DNA of 64,000 nt from DASSUW01 sp963811895 (GCA_963811895.1 CAWETE010000012.1:248001-312000); one strand, 5' to 3'; shown: positions 41,311 through 49,736, counted from the stretch's first letter. Translations and numbers: made by a program. Notes: a model not told the origin generated them from the sequence alone.

Positions 41311-41999
41311 TGGAGCGCTTCCGGCGGCTGCTGCCCGACCCGGCGGCCGACCTCACCGCCGCCGACCTGGCGGCCGCCGTCCCCGGCGCGCCGCCCCCGG
41401 ACCGCCCGTTCGTGCTGGCGAACTTCATCGCCACGGCCGACGGGCGCGCCACGATCGCCGGCCGCACCGGTCCGATCGCCAACCGCGCCGACTACGAGCT
41501 CTTCCACGCGCTGCGCACGCGCGTCGACGCGGTCATGGTCGGCGCCGAGACCGTGCGCGTCGAGAGCTACGGCCCGATGGATGCGACCGCCGTGCTGGTC
41601 ACCCGCAGCGCCCGCGTGCCCGCCGAGGTCGGTCTGCTGAAGGCGCCGGACAACCGCGTGATCGTGCTCACCCCGTCGCCCGACGCCGAGCTGCCGGCCT
41701 GCAACGCCCAGGTCAGCTACCTGCGCGCGCCGCTGGAGGAGGGCGTGCGCCGGCTGCGGACCGAGCACGGGATCGCCTCGATCGACTGCGAGGGCGGGCC
41801 GCAGCTCTTCGGCGACCTGCTGCGCGCCGGCCTCGTCGACGAGCTGCACCTCGTCGTCGCCGCCAAGCTCGTGGCGGGAGACGACCCGGTCACGATCCTG
41901 CGCGGCCCGGAGCTCGAGCCGCCGCTCGAGCTCGAGCTGCTCTCGCTGCACGAGTCGGGCGGCTATCTGTTCACGCGCTACAAGGCTTCGGCAAGCTGA
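41310..41999 (+). CDS. RibD C-terminal/pyrimidine reductase-like protein (4 of 4)
   Basis: About 229 residues. 'RPFVLANFIATADGRATIAGRTGPIANRADYELFHALRTRVDAVMVGAETVR' (parts) is the best RibD_C match of the four in this window, and 'SIDCEGGPQLFGDLLRAGLVDELHLVVAAKL' (parts) the C-terminal half. It may be a true 5-amino-6-ribosylaminouracil reductase paralogue or an F420-side reductase. Coupled to the flavin reductase gene upstream. Confidence 0.87.
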   Translation: MERFRRLLPDPAADLTAADLAAAVPGAPPPDRPFVLANFIATADGRATIAGRTGPIANRADYELFHALRTRVDAVMVGAETVRVESYGPMDATAVLVTRSARVPAEVGLLKAPDNRVIVLTPSPDAELPACNAQVSYLRAPLEEGVRRLRTEHGIASIDCEGGPQLFGDLLRAGLVDELHLVVAAKLVAGDDPVTILRGPELEPPLELELLSLHESGGYLFTRYKASAS

Positions 42000-42029
42000 C
42001 CCCAAGGCGCGTGGCCGATGCTACGCGCC

Positions 42030-43016
42030 ATGCCATTGAACTCATACGGAGTCCTGGTCGGGCGCGCCGTCGACAGCCGGCGCGAGGGCGGGACCGACTC
42101 GCCCCACTACCAGGTCCGGATCGACGCCGCCGGGACCAGCTACCGCCTCGCCGTCAACGTGCTCTCGCAGGAGTCCCCGTCGGAGCTCCTGTACCTCGCC
42201 GACGACGACTTCCAGCACCCCGTGACCGCGGCGATGGCAGGCCTCGGCGCGGGCTGGCACGACCTGCAGCCGCGCGCCGGGCTCGACTTCATCCGCGGCA
42301 ACCTCTTCAGCCGCACCGCCATGCGGCCGCTGCCGCCCGAAGTCAGCGGGCCCGACAACGACCTCTCGGACTTCCTCGACCACTACGTCAAGCGCGCGAT
42401 CGCCGACCCCGGCGCGCTCGTCTACGTCTTCGGCGAGCGCTGGGGGCCCGAGAGCGGCAAGAAGGACAAGGTCTTCGGCTTCAAGCCCGGCAACGGCGTG
42501 CACGACATCCACATGAACCAGGGCAACAGCGAGCGCTTCCGCGGCGACGACGGCGTGTGGCAGGACGGCGGGCTGCTGCTGCGGCTCAACGGGCGCTGGG
42601 TCGCGATCTTCCTCGCCTTCCAGAGCCAGGCCTGGCACACCGACGACGTCACCGGCCACGCGATCGCGGAGCCGCCGCCCGACCCCACGACCGCATCCGC
42701 CATCCACATCATCTCGGCCATGGTCAATCCGCTAGGTGGCGCTCCCGAGCGTGAGACCGTGCTGCTGCTCAACGCCTCGCCGCACGCCGTCGACCTCACC
42801 GGCTGGACGGTCGTCGACCGCATGAAGAAGGCCTGCCCACTCCCGCCCGGCCCGCTGGCCGCCGGCGATGTGCTGAGCGTCGAGCTCCACAACGGCGTCC
42901 AGCTCGGCAACAAGGGCGGCTCGATCACGCTGCTCGACCGCGGCGGCCTGAAGGTCGCCGGCGTCGCCTACACCGGCGAGCAGGCGCGCGAGGAGGGCTG
43001 GACGGTCATGTTCTGA
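42030..43016 (+). CDS. DUF2278 family protein with C-terminal lamin-tail-like domain
   Basis: About 328 residues from the ATG giving MPLNSYGVLVG; an ATG four codons upstream is possible. DUF2278 covers residues 1-215: 'YGVLVGRAVDSRREGG', 'YVFGERWGPES' and 'GVHDIHMNQGN', the last with conserved His. The last 100 residues ('LLLNASPHAVDLTGWTVVDR' with 'LSVELHNGVQLGNKGGSITLL', parts) match a lamin-tail domain. Function unknown; the fusion is common in actinobacteria. Ends next to the palindromic repeat. Confidence 0.82.
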   Translation: MPLNSYGVLVGRAVDSRREGGTDSPHYQVRIDAAGTSYRLAVNVLSQESPSELLYLADDDFQHPVTAAMAGLGAGWHDLQPRAGLDFIRGNLFSRTAMRPLPPEVSGPDNDLSDFLDHYVKRAIADPGALVYVFGERWGPESGKKDKVFGFKPGNGVHDIHMNQGNSERFRGDDGVWQDGGLLLRLNGRWVAIFLAFQSQAWHTDDVTGHAIAEPPPDPTTASAIHIISAMVNPLGGAPERETVLLLNASPHAVDLTGWTVVDRMKKACPLPPGPLAAGDVLSVELHNGVQLGNKGGSITLLDRGGLKVAGVAYTGEQAREEGWTVMF

Positions 43017-43023
43017 CCCGACG

Positions 43024-43246
43024 GCGAACGTCAACCCCGGCTGGGTAGGGCGGCTGGAGTTTCGGCCGCTGCATGGGACGGGGGGTTTCGTGCAATTGAA
43101 CGCCGCCGTACAGCGCGAAATTCACGTTATGGCCCTAGACGGGGGCTTTCGTGAAACCGGCGCTGTACGTTGACGTTCAATTCACGTTATTCCCCGCGCA
43201 GCCGCCAAAACCCCAGCCGCCCTACCCAGCCGCAGTTGACGTTCGC
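43024..43246. repeat. Nested palindromic repeat, copy 2
   Basis: Outer arms of about 39 bases: the left (43024-43062) contains GCTGGGTAGGGCGGCTGG, the right (43207-43246) CCAGCCGCCCTACCCAGC, ending GTTGACGTTCGC. Inside, CGTACAGCGC (43107-43116) and GCGCTGTACG (43160-43169) form a second perfect dyad, and AATTCACGTTAT occurs twice as a direct repeat. It fills the whole gap between the convergent DUF2278 and anti-sigma-like genes and encodes nothing. The arms are shared with copy 1 at 1-149. Confidence 0.75.
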
Positions 43247-43252
43247 CCGGGC

Positions 43253-44098
43253 CTAGAGCCGGCCCTCGGTGACCCGCCTGGCGCCCGGGTGGGGCGACAT
43301 CCGCAGGAACCGCTCGTTCGCGGGCGTGCGCGGGAGCCGCTCCGCCAGGACGTAGTCGGTGATCGCCGTGGTCCGGCTCTCGAAACGCTCCACCACGCGC
43401 ACGGGCAGGAAGGTCTCGCGGTCGACGTAGACGGTCCGCAGGATCTCCACCGGGCCGGTGAGGCTCTCGGCCGTGAAGTCGACCTCCAGCTCGTGCACGT
43501 CGATCCCGCGCACCCTCGCCGGGCCGACCAGCCGCACGCCGCCCTCACCGCGGCCCGCGCGCTCGAACAGGCGGGCGAGGTCGTCGGCCATGTTCAGCCC
43601 GCCGGCGAGCGGGCTCGGCGCGTCGATGCCGGGCGGGATCCGGTGGTCGGGGTCGAAGATGTCCGGCTCCGTGTGCCGCATGAGCTCGTTCGTCTCGGCG
43701 CTGTAGGCCAGCGAGGTCCTGGTGTCCCAGTCCTCGGCCCACTCGAGCCCGTCGTGCAGCAGCCGCCGCTGGCGCGCGCCGGCCGTCTGCCAGACCTCGA
43801 AGGTCGCGGGGTCGGCGCCCGGGCGGCGCACCTCGGCGCGGTAGTGGAGGATCGTGTCGGGATCGTCGAGCGCGGCGGCGGCGAGCGCCACCACGGCCGG
43901 CGAGCTGCGCCCGAGTGGCGTGAGCGCCACGACGAGCACGGCGACGGCGACCGCCGCCAGCGCCAGCCGGCGGGCGGCGCGCGGGGGCCGCTCGGCGGGC
44001 GCGGCGAGGATCCGCTCGAGCAGCGCGGGATCGGGGACCGGTTCGTCCTCCGGGCGAAGCTGGCGCAGCATGACGACGGCGTCCGGGTAAGCAGGCAT
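43253..44098 (-). CDS. Probable anti-sigma-like membrane protein
   Basis: About 281 residues. A short cytoplasmic part ('VVMLRQLRPEDEPVPDPALLERILAAP', parts) is followed by one membrane segment, 'LALAAVAVAVLVVALTPLG', and an extracytoplasmic domain of about 200 residues, 'ILHYRAEVRRPGADPATFEVW' type, as in CU044_5270-like or sigma-associated membrane proteins. It follows the ECF sigma gene with a one-base stop/start overlap, so it is probably the cognate regulator. No zinc HxxxCxxC motif is seen. Confidence 0.7.
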   Translation of the reverse strand: MPAYPDAVVMLRQLRPEDEPVPDPALLERILAAPAERPPRAARRLALAAVAVAVLVVALTPLGRSSPAVVALAAAALDDPDTILHYRAEVRRPGADPATFEVWQTAGARQRRLLHDGLEWAEDWDTRTSLAYSAETNELMRHTEPDIFDPDHRIPPGIDAPSPLAGGLNMADDLARLFERAGRGEGGVRLVGPARVRGIDVHELEVDFTAESLTGPVEILRTVYVDRETFLPVRVVERFESRTTAITDYVLAERLPRTPANERFLRMSPHPGARRVTEGRL

Positions 44099-44637
44099 CA
44101 GTTGACCTCGGTGAGTTCGATCGGAAGCAGAGCGATGTCCTCCTCCTCCAGCGCGGCGCGGAGCGCCGTCCGCAGCCGTCTTTCGGCGCGGTGCATGCGG
44201 GTGCGGACGAGGACGGGGCCAAGGCCGAGGACCGTCGCGGCCTCACGCGGGGCGAGGCCGTCCCAGTGACGGAGCAGCAGCAGCTCGCGGTCACCCTCGC
44301 GCAGCGACGCGAGCGCGCTCAGCAGCGCCCGGCGCCGGGCTGCCGTCGCGAGGTCGCTCTCGACGGCGTCGGTCGCGGCGGCGGCGTCGAGCCGCCGGAG
44401 CAGCGCGGCCGAGCGCTCGCGAGAGCGCCGCTGGTTGGCCACGAGCTTCGAGGCCGTGGTGAGCAGCCACGGCAGCACGTGCGCCGGGATGTCCGCCTGG
44501 CGCCGCCAGGCCACGAGGAACGTCTCGGCGGCGACGTCCTCGACGGCGCCGGGGTCCACGCGCCGCGCGAGGTAACGGCAGACAGCGCCGTAGTGGGCCT
44601 CGTAGAGCGCTCGAAACGCGGCGGGGTCGCGGTCCAT
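44098..44637 (-). CDS. ECF-type RNA polymerase sigma factor
   Basis: About 179 residues. Region 2 is 'FRALYEAHYGAVCRYLARRV' with 'VEDVAAETFLVAWRR'; region 4 is 'LASLREGDRELLLLRHWDGLAPREAATVLGLG' (parts) with 'VLVRTRMHRAERRL'. This is the SigE-like group typical of actinobacteria. Paired with the downstream membrane protein gene. It is divergent from the PilZ gene over 29 bases. Confidence 0.88.
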   Translation of the reverse strand: MDRDPAAFRALYEAHYGAVCRYLARRVDPGAVEDVAAETFLVAWRRQADIPAHVLPWLLTTASKLVANQRRSRERSAALLRRLDAAAATDAVESDLATAARRRALLSALASLREGDRELLLLRHWDGLAPREAATVLGLGPVLVRTRMHRAERRLRTALRAALEEEDIALLPIELTEVN

Positions 44638-44666
44638 ACCTTCACAATGTCCGCAGGGGGCGATTC

Positions 44667-45017
44667 ATGACAGCTAGCGCAGCCGGTGAACGAAGAAGGG
44701 CACGGCGGGTCCGCCTGGCGCTGCCGTGCGTGCTGCAGCCGTCCGGCGGCTCGCCGATCTGGGCCGAGACGATCGACCTGGGGGAGGGCGGCATGAGCGT
44801 CCGCGCCGCCCGGCCGCTCCAGCCGGACGACACGGTCGAGTTCGATCTGGCCCGCGACGACACGCACACGCACGTCGAGGGCCGCGCGACGGTGCTCAGG
44901 CGCGGCGCGCCGCGCGTCTACGGACTCGAGTTCGAGCAGCTCGAGCCGCCGATGCGCGAGCGTCTGCTCGAGCTCGTCAGCCCGTCGCCGAGCGCAGCGC
45001 AGCCTCCAGCGAGCTGA
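44667..45017 (+). CDS. PilZ-domain protein
   Basis: About 116 residues. The c-di-GMP motifs are visible: an N-terminal Arg cluster 'RRRARRVRLALP' (RxxxR) and 'ETIDLGEGGMSVRA' in place of D/NxSxxG, the Ser being replaced by Gly, so binding may be weak. The stand-alone domain probably relays c-di-GMP signals. Its 3' end overlaps the convergent aminotransferase gene by 41 bases. Confidence 0.75.
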   Translation: MTASAAGERRRARRVRLALPCVLQPSGGSPIWAETIDLGEGGMSVRAARPLQPDDTVEFDLARDDTHTHVEGRATVLRRGAPRVYGLEFEQLEPPMRERLLELVSPSPSAAQPPAS

Positions 45018-46203
45018 GCCCCTCGGTGAGCTCGTCGTCGGAGATCGTGAGCGGCGGCAGCAGCCGGATCGCCTCGCCGTAGAGGCCGCACGAGAGCAGC
45101 AGCAGCCCGCGCTCGCGCGCGGCCGCGACGGTGGCGGCCACCAGCTCCGGCGGCAGCTCGAGGGCGAGCATCGGCCCGAGGCCGCGCACCTCGACGATCG
45201 CGTCGATGCCGGCGGCCAGCTCGTCGAGCCGCGTCCGCAGCTTGACGCCGAGCTCGTCGGCGCGGCGGCGGAACTCGGGCGTGGCGACGGTGTCGAGCAC
45301 GACGCAGGCGGCCGCACAGGCGGCCGGGTTGCCGCCGAACGTGCCACCCAGACCGCCGACGTGCACCGCGTCCATCAGCTCCGCGCGGCCCGTCACGCCG
45401 GCCAGCGGCAGCCCGCCGCCGAGCGACTTGCCGGAGACGAGCAGGTCGGGCGTCACGCCGTAGTGCTCGATCGCCCACACCGGGCCGGTGCGGCCGACGC
45501 CGGCCTGGACCTCGTCGTCGACGTAGAGGATCCCGTGCCCCTCGCACAGCTCCTTCAGCCGGCGCGGGAAGTCGGGCGGCGCCGCGATGAAGCCGCCCTC
45601 GCCCTGGACGGGCTCGAGCACCACGCAGGCGACGCTCGCGGGATCGACGTCCGCCTTGAACAGATGCTCGAGCGCCTCGATCGAGACCGGCGAGCGGTAG
45701 ATCTCCGGGGCGAACGGGCCGAACCCGCGCTTGTAGGGGACGACCTTCGAGGTCAGCGACATGGTGAGCAGCGTGCGCCCGTGGAAGGCGCGGTCGAAGG
45801 CGACGACGGCCGGGCGCCCGGTGGCGGCGCGGGCGACTTTGACCGCGTTCTCGACCGCCTCGGCGCCCGAGTTCACGAGCACGCTCTTGTAGTCCGAGCC
45901 CGGTCCGGGGTACAGCTCGGCGAGCCGTCGGCAGACCTCCACATAGGGCTCGTACATGCCGACCATGAAGCACTGGTGCAGGTAGCGGTCGACCTGCTCG
46001 TGGATCGCCTTGACGACCTCCGCCGGCCCGTGGCCGAGGTTCTGGCAGCCGATGCCGCCCGCGAAGTCGAGGTACGTGCGGCCGTCGTCGGCCGTGATCC
46101 TGGCGCCCTCAGCGCGCTCGACCACGATCGGCGGCGCCGAGACCGCCTGCGACACGTATCGCTCGCGCGCCGCGCGCACGTCCGTTCCCAGTGAGGTCGT
46201 CAT
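44977..46203 (-). CDS. gabT: Class III PLP aminotransferase (4-aminobutyrate/putrescine type)
   Basis: About 408 residues. 'YLDFAGGIGCQNLGHGPAEVV' opens it, 'NSGAEAVENAVKVARAATGR' binds the PLP phosphate, 'ILYVDDEVQAGVGRTG' is the DEVQ motif, and the Schiff-base Lys is in 'LLVSGKSLGGGLPLAG'. This matches GabT and putrescine aminotransferases. It transfers the amino group to 2-oxoglutarate. Divergent from the decarboxylase-agmatinase pair, it completes a putrescine/GABA route. Symbol given on family similarity. Confidence 0.8.
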   Translation of the reverse strand: MTTSLGTDVRAARERYVSQAVSAPPIVVERAEGARITADDGRTYLDFAGGIGCQNLGHGPAEVVKAIHEQVDRYLHQCFMVGMYEPYVEVCRRLAELYPGPGSDYKSVLVNSGAEAVENAVKVARAATGRPAVVAFDRAFHGRTLLTMSLTSKVVPYKRGFGPFAPEIYRSPVSIEALEHLFKADVDPASVACVVLEPVQGEGGFIAAPPDFPRRLKELCEGHGILYVDDEVQAGVGRTGPVWAIEHYGVTPDLLVSGKSLGGGLPLAGVTGRAELMDAVHVGGLGGTFGGNPAACAAACVVLDTVATPEFRRRADELGVKLRTRLDELAAGIDAIVEVRGLGPMLALELPPELVAATVAAARERGLLLLSCGLYGEAIRLLPPLTISDDELTEGLSSLEAALRSATG

Positions 46204-46236
46204 GTGCCAAGCCTCCCACATAGGATCCGCCCGAGG

Positions 46237-47712
46237 ATGGACATCAACGAGCAACCGACGGCGCCGTATCTCGACGCCGTCGTCGCCTACGCCTTCCGCG
46301 GCACGGGGCGCTACCACGTGCCGGGTCACAAGGGCGGGGCCGGAGCCGACCCCGGCCTGCGCAAGGCGATCGGCGTCGACGCGCTCGCCTGCGACATCCC
46401 GCAGGACATCCACGGCATCGACCTCGGCCCGTCTCCGACCGCATACGAGCGCGCGGAGCTGCTGGCCGCGCAGGCGTTCGGCGCCGAGCGGACCTTCTTC
46501 CTCACCAACGGCGCCACGCAGGGCAACCATGCGCTGTGCCTGGCCCTGGCGCCGCTCGGCACGCGGATCGTGGCCCAGCGCAACTCGCACGCCTCGATCG
46601 TCGACGGGCTCGTTTTGAGCGGCGGGCTGCCGAGCTTCGTGGCGCCCGAGTACGACGGCGAGCTGGGCATCACCCACTGCGTGACGCCCGCTTCGCTGGA
46701 GCGCGCGCTGCGCGACGCGCCCGACGCCGAGGCCGCGTTCCTCGTCTCGCCCACGTACTACGGCATGGCGGCCGACATCGCGGCGCTGGCGGAGGTGGCG
46801 CACGGCGCCGGCGTGCCGCTGGTGGTCGACCAGTCGTGGGGCCCGCACTTCGGCTTCAACGAGGAGCTTCCGCCGACGGCGCTGTCACAGGGCGCCGACG
46901 CCATGCTCACCAGCACGCACAAGATCGCGGGGTCGCTGACGCAGAGCGCGATGCTGCACATCGGCGCCAGCGGGCGGGTCGACGCGGGCGCGGTCGGCCG
47001 CGCGCTGCGGCTGCTGCGCTCGACGAGCCCGTCGTCGCTGCTGATGGCATCTCTGGATGCCGCGCGGCGCCAGCTCGCGCTGCACGGCGAGCAGCTCCTG
47101 TGGGAGACGCTGCGGGCGATCGAGGTCGCGCGCGAGAAGCTCGACACGATCGACGGCATCGCGTTGGTCGACGGGTCGCTGATCGGGAAGTCGGGCGTCG
47201 CCGGCTACGACCCGCTGCGGATCGTGCTCGACGTCCGCGGCACCGGCCGCACCGGCTACGAGATCGCCGACGCGCTGCGGCAGTCCTACGACGTGCACGT
47301 CGAGCTGCCGATGCAGGCGACCGTGGTGTTCATCGTCGGGCTCGGCGAGTCGGCCGCCAACCTGCGGCGGCTGGCCGGCGACGTGGACGAGGTCGTCAAG
47401 CGGCTCAGGGAGCCGGGGGCGACGGCGCCGATCGTCGCGCCTGCCGCGTCGCTCGGCTACGAGGTCGCGATCCCGCCGCGCGAGGCGTTCCTGGGGGAGG
47501 CCGAGCAGGTGGCCGTGGATTCCGCGGTGGGCCGCATCTCGTGCGAGTCGATCGCCTCGTATCCGCCGGGCGTGCCGGCCCTGCTGCCGGGCGAGCGCAT
47601 CTCGGCCGCGACGGTGGAGTACCTGCGCAAGCTGGCGGCCAGCGGCGCGCGGCTGCACGGCGCCAGCGACCCGGAGTTCGAGACCATCAACGTGCTGGTG
47701 GAGGGCTCGTGA
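46237..47712 (+). CDS. Orn/Lys/Arg decarboxylase (PLP, group III-like)
   Basis: About 491 residues. 'YHVPGHKGGAGADPGLRKAIG' (parts) and 'DIPQDIHGIDLGPSPTAYERAELLAAQAFGAERTFFLTNGATQGNHAL' (parts) are diagnostic, and the PLP Lys is in 'LTSTHKIAGSLTQSAML'. Together with the agmatinase gene directly downstream (stop-start overlap), arginine decarboxylation to agmatine is the likely reaction, with putrescine formed next. No N-terminal receiver-like domain is present, as in the shorter gram-positive SpeA form. Confidence 0.88.
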   Translation: MDINEQPTAPYLDAVVAYAFRGTGRYHVPGHKGGAGADPGLRKAIGVDALACDIPQDIHGIDLGPSPTAYERAELLAAQAFGAERTFFLTNGATQGNHALCLALAPLGTRIVAQRNSHASIVDGLVLSGGLPSFVAPEYDGELGITHCVTPASLERALRDAPDAEAAFLVSPTYYGMAADIAALAEVAHGAGVPLVVDQSWGPHFGFNEELPPTALSQGADAMLTSTHKIAGSLTQSAMLHIGASGRVDAGAVGRALRLLRSTSPSSLLMASLDAARRQLALHGEQLLWETLRAIEVAREKLDTIDGIALVDGSLIGKSGVAGYDPLRIVLDVRGTGRTGYEIADALRQSYDVHVELPMQATVVFIVGLGESAANLRRLAGDVDEVVKRLREPGATAPIVAPAASLGYEVAIPPREAFLGEAEQVAVDSAVGRISCESIASYPPGVPALLPGERISAATVEYLRKLAASGARLHGASDPEFETINVLVEGS

Positions 47713-48673
47713 TCGATCCTTTGGAGCGCTGGGCCAAGTACGGCGAGAAGCCCGACTACGCGGGGCTGCTCTCGTTCGGCGGCGCGCCGTACACGCAGGA
47801 CCCCGCAGAGCTCGAGGGCTTCGACGTGGCGATCGTGGGCGCGCCGATGGACGACCTCGTGTCCGACCGCCCGGGGGCACGGCTGGCCCCACGCGCGATC
47901 CGCGGGGCGAGCTCGCCGCCCGGCCCGCACCTCGAGGTCAAGATCGACGCCTTCGCCGAGCTGCGGATCGTCGACTTCGGCGACGCCCCCACGATCCCCG
48001 CCGACGCCGGCGTCTCGCACGACGCGATCGAGGCGACGGTGGGGCAGGTCCTGGCCGCCGGAGTGCTGCCCGTCGTGCTCGGCGGCGACCACTCGATCAC
48101 CGAGCCGTCCGTGCGCGCGGTGGCGGCCAAGCACGGCCCGGTCGGCATGGTCCACTTCGACACCCACACCGACACCGGCCGCGAGGTGTTCGGCGTCGAG
48201 CGCTCGCACGGCACCTTCATCCGCCGGCTGGTCGAGGCCGGCCAGCTCGACGGCCGCCGCTACGCCCAGATCGGGCTGCGCGGCTACTGGCCCGGCGAGG
48301 CCGAGTTCGCCTGGCAGGCCGAGCAGGGGATCACGAGCTTCTTCATGCACGACGTGCGCGACCTCGGCATCCGCGAGGTCGTGCGACAGGCTGATGGAAG
48401 CGGTCGGTGCCGGGCCCCGTATATCTGACGGTCGACGTCGACGTGCTCGACCCGGCGTTCATCCCGGGCACGGGCACGCCGGAGCCGGGAGGCATGACCG
48501 CCGTCGACCTGCTGCTCGCCGTCCGCACCGTGGCTCTCGAGCTCGAGCTGGTCGGCGCCGACGTGGTCGAGGTCATCCCGACGACGGTCGGCACCAACGA
48601 CTACTCGGCGCTGGTGGCCGATCGCATCGTGCGCGAGACCTTGACCGGTCTCGCTATGCGTCGCCGAGGTTGA
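47709..48673 (+). pseudogene. speB: Agmatinase (ureohydrolase), two frameshifts
   Basis: GTG start overlapping the decarboxylase stop. 'FDVAIVGAPMDDLVSDRPGARLAPRAIR' (parts), the metal ligands in 'LGGDHSIT' and 'VHFDTHTDTG', and then in another frame 'LTVDVDVLDPAFIPGTGTPEPGG' (parts) make a complete manganese ureohydrolase. Two +1 shifts, near 48396 (GCT-G-ATG) and 48412 (CCC-C-GTA), split the frame; the short middle piece 'MEAVGAGP' lies in the third frame. Repaired, the protein has about 320 residues. It would hydrolyse agmatine to putrescine and urea. Confidence 0.8.
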
Positions 48674-49135
48674 CGCCCAGCGCCTCGACCTGAGACCGCT
48701 GGTCGCCGGTCAGGTCACGCCGCCGCATCTCCTGGACCCACTGCCCGAGCGGGAAGCCCTTGCCATAGATGAAGTCCGCGTCGACGTTCGGGTCACCGCC
48801 GGCATTGACGTGGTCGCGCATGTAGGCGAGGCCGGCCTCGAAGAACAGGTCCACCTGCACCCAGCCTCGTCGACCCGCCGCACGCTCAGCTCGTCGACGT
48901 AGCACCAGGCCCAGTCCTGACCGGGCTGCAGCGTCTCGACCATCGGATGGCCGGTCTCCTTGTGGTGCGCCGTGGCGTGCAGGCCGGGGCTCGAGTCGCA
49001 GCACCCGACGTGCCCGCACGTCAGGCACCGCCGCAGGCTCACCCAGCTGCCGTCCGCGCAGTCCTCGCACGCCGGGTCGGCCACCGCCGGCCAGTCGGCG
49101 CGTACCTCGTCGACATGCTCACAGGCTCCCGCCAT
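48654..49135 (-). pseudogene. UBP-type zinc finger protein with C-terminal helicase-associated-like domain, one frameshift
   Basis: The N-terminus 'CEHVDEVRADWPAVADPACEDC', 'RCLTCGHVGCCDSSPG' and 'HATAHHKETGHPMV' is a ZnF-UBP finger, which in eukaryotes binds ubiquitin C-termini but in bacteria has no known partner. Near 48880 the frame breaks by loss of one base; the next frame gives 'WVQVDLFFEAGLAYMRDHVNAGGDPNVDADFIYGKGFPLGQWVQEMRRR' (parts), similar to helicase-associated (HA) domains. It converges on the agmatinase gene with a 20-base overlap. Its 5' end is duplicated (see 49106-49220). Confidence 0.75.
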
Positions 49136-49220
49136 CGTTTGACCAGCATACGCAGGCGTGTGCCCTCGTCGACGTGCTCGCACGCTGGCGCCATGCTGAT
49201 GAGCATACGCAGGCGTGTGC
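49106..49220. repeat. Diverged tandem duplication of the UBP gene's 5' end
   Basis: Copy A (49106-49163) and copy B (49165-49220) share AGCATACGCAGGCGTGTGC exactly, and both contain, on the minus strand, an ATGGCG start with codons for Ala/Cys-Glu-His-Val-Asp-Glu. Copy A carries the start used by the zinc-finger gene. Copy B is an upstream relic whose frame runs into copy A. Confidence 0.7.
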
Positions 49221-49256
49221 GTGGCCAAGGATCGCGTCGCCTCTCCGGCGCAGAGG

Positions 49257-49736
49257 TCAGGCGCACTCGTAGGTCAGCGTGTACACGACCGGCTCGCCCA
49301 GAGCGATCGCCACATCGAAGTCCCGCATGTCCCAGTCTCCGTGGCAGACATCGTCGGCCTTGTCCTCGGCCTTGTCCTTGGCGGCGTCCATGTCCATGTC
49401 GCGCCCGACGGCGATCCGTTCGCCGGGCCCGCCGTACTGGGGGTCGCTCGGGGCGGCGGCGGCGTCGTCGTCATCGTCGGGACAGTTCTCCTGGTCGCCC
49501 GACCAGGGTCCATAGGGTCCGCAGTCCTGATGCAGCTGTCCGTCTGCGGGCCACTCCGTGTGCTCGTGGGCCCCACCCGGCTTCTCGGGCGGGGACATCT
49601 TCGCGGTGGCCGGCGGCGGACTTGCCGTGCCTGCGTGTTGCGTCGCGCCCGCCGTCGCCGCGAACGGCATGGCGATCAGCGCAGCGAGCACGAACGCCGC
49701 TCCGGCGGCGCGCATGCTGGTCGTCTTGGAGAACAT
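49257..49736 (-). CDS. Secreted hypothetical protein
   Basis: About 159 residues. The ATG at 49736 is preferred because GGAAGGGG lies 8-9 bases upstream and a signal peptide follows ('AAGAAFVLAALIAMPFAATAGA'-like, in parts AAGAAFVLAALIAMP and FAATAGA). The mature part is His/Gly/Asp-rich, with an acidic DDDDD stretch, 'AVGRDMDMDAAKDKAEDKADD' (parts) and three Cys. No known domain is recognised; metal binding is possible. Confidence 0.65.
   Translation of the reverse strand: MFSKTTSMRAAGAAFVLAALIAMPFAATAGATQHAGTASPPPATAKMSPPEKPGGAHEHTEWPADGQLHQDCGPYGPWSGDQENCPDDDDDAAAAPSDPQYGGPGERIAVGRDMDMDAAKDKAEDKADDVCHGDWDMRDFDVAIALGEPVVYTLTYECA

Noticed and set aside
43081..43200. Non-coding RNA gene inside the palindromic element
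   Set aside because: Strong dyads are present but there is no clear promoter or known RNA family; kept as a repeat only.
48407..48673. Small separate ureohydrolase-like gene
   Set aside because: Its motif DVDVLDP is the missing C-terminal part of the agmatinase just upstream, separated only by two one-base shifts.
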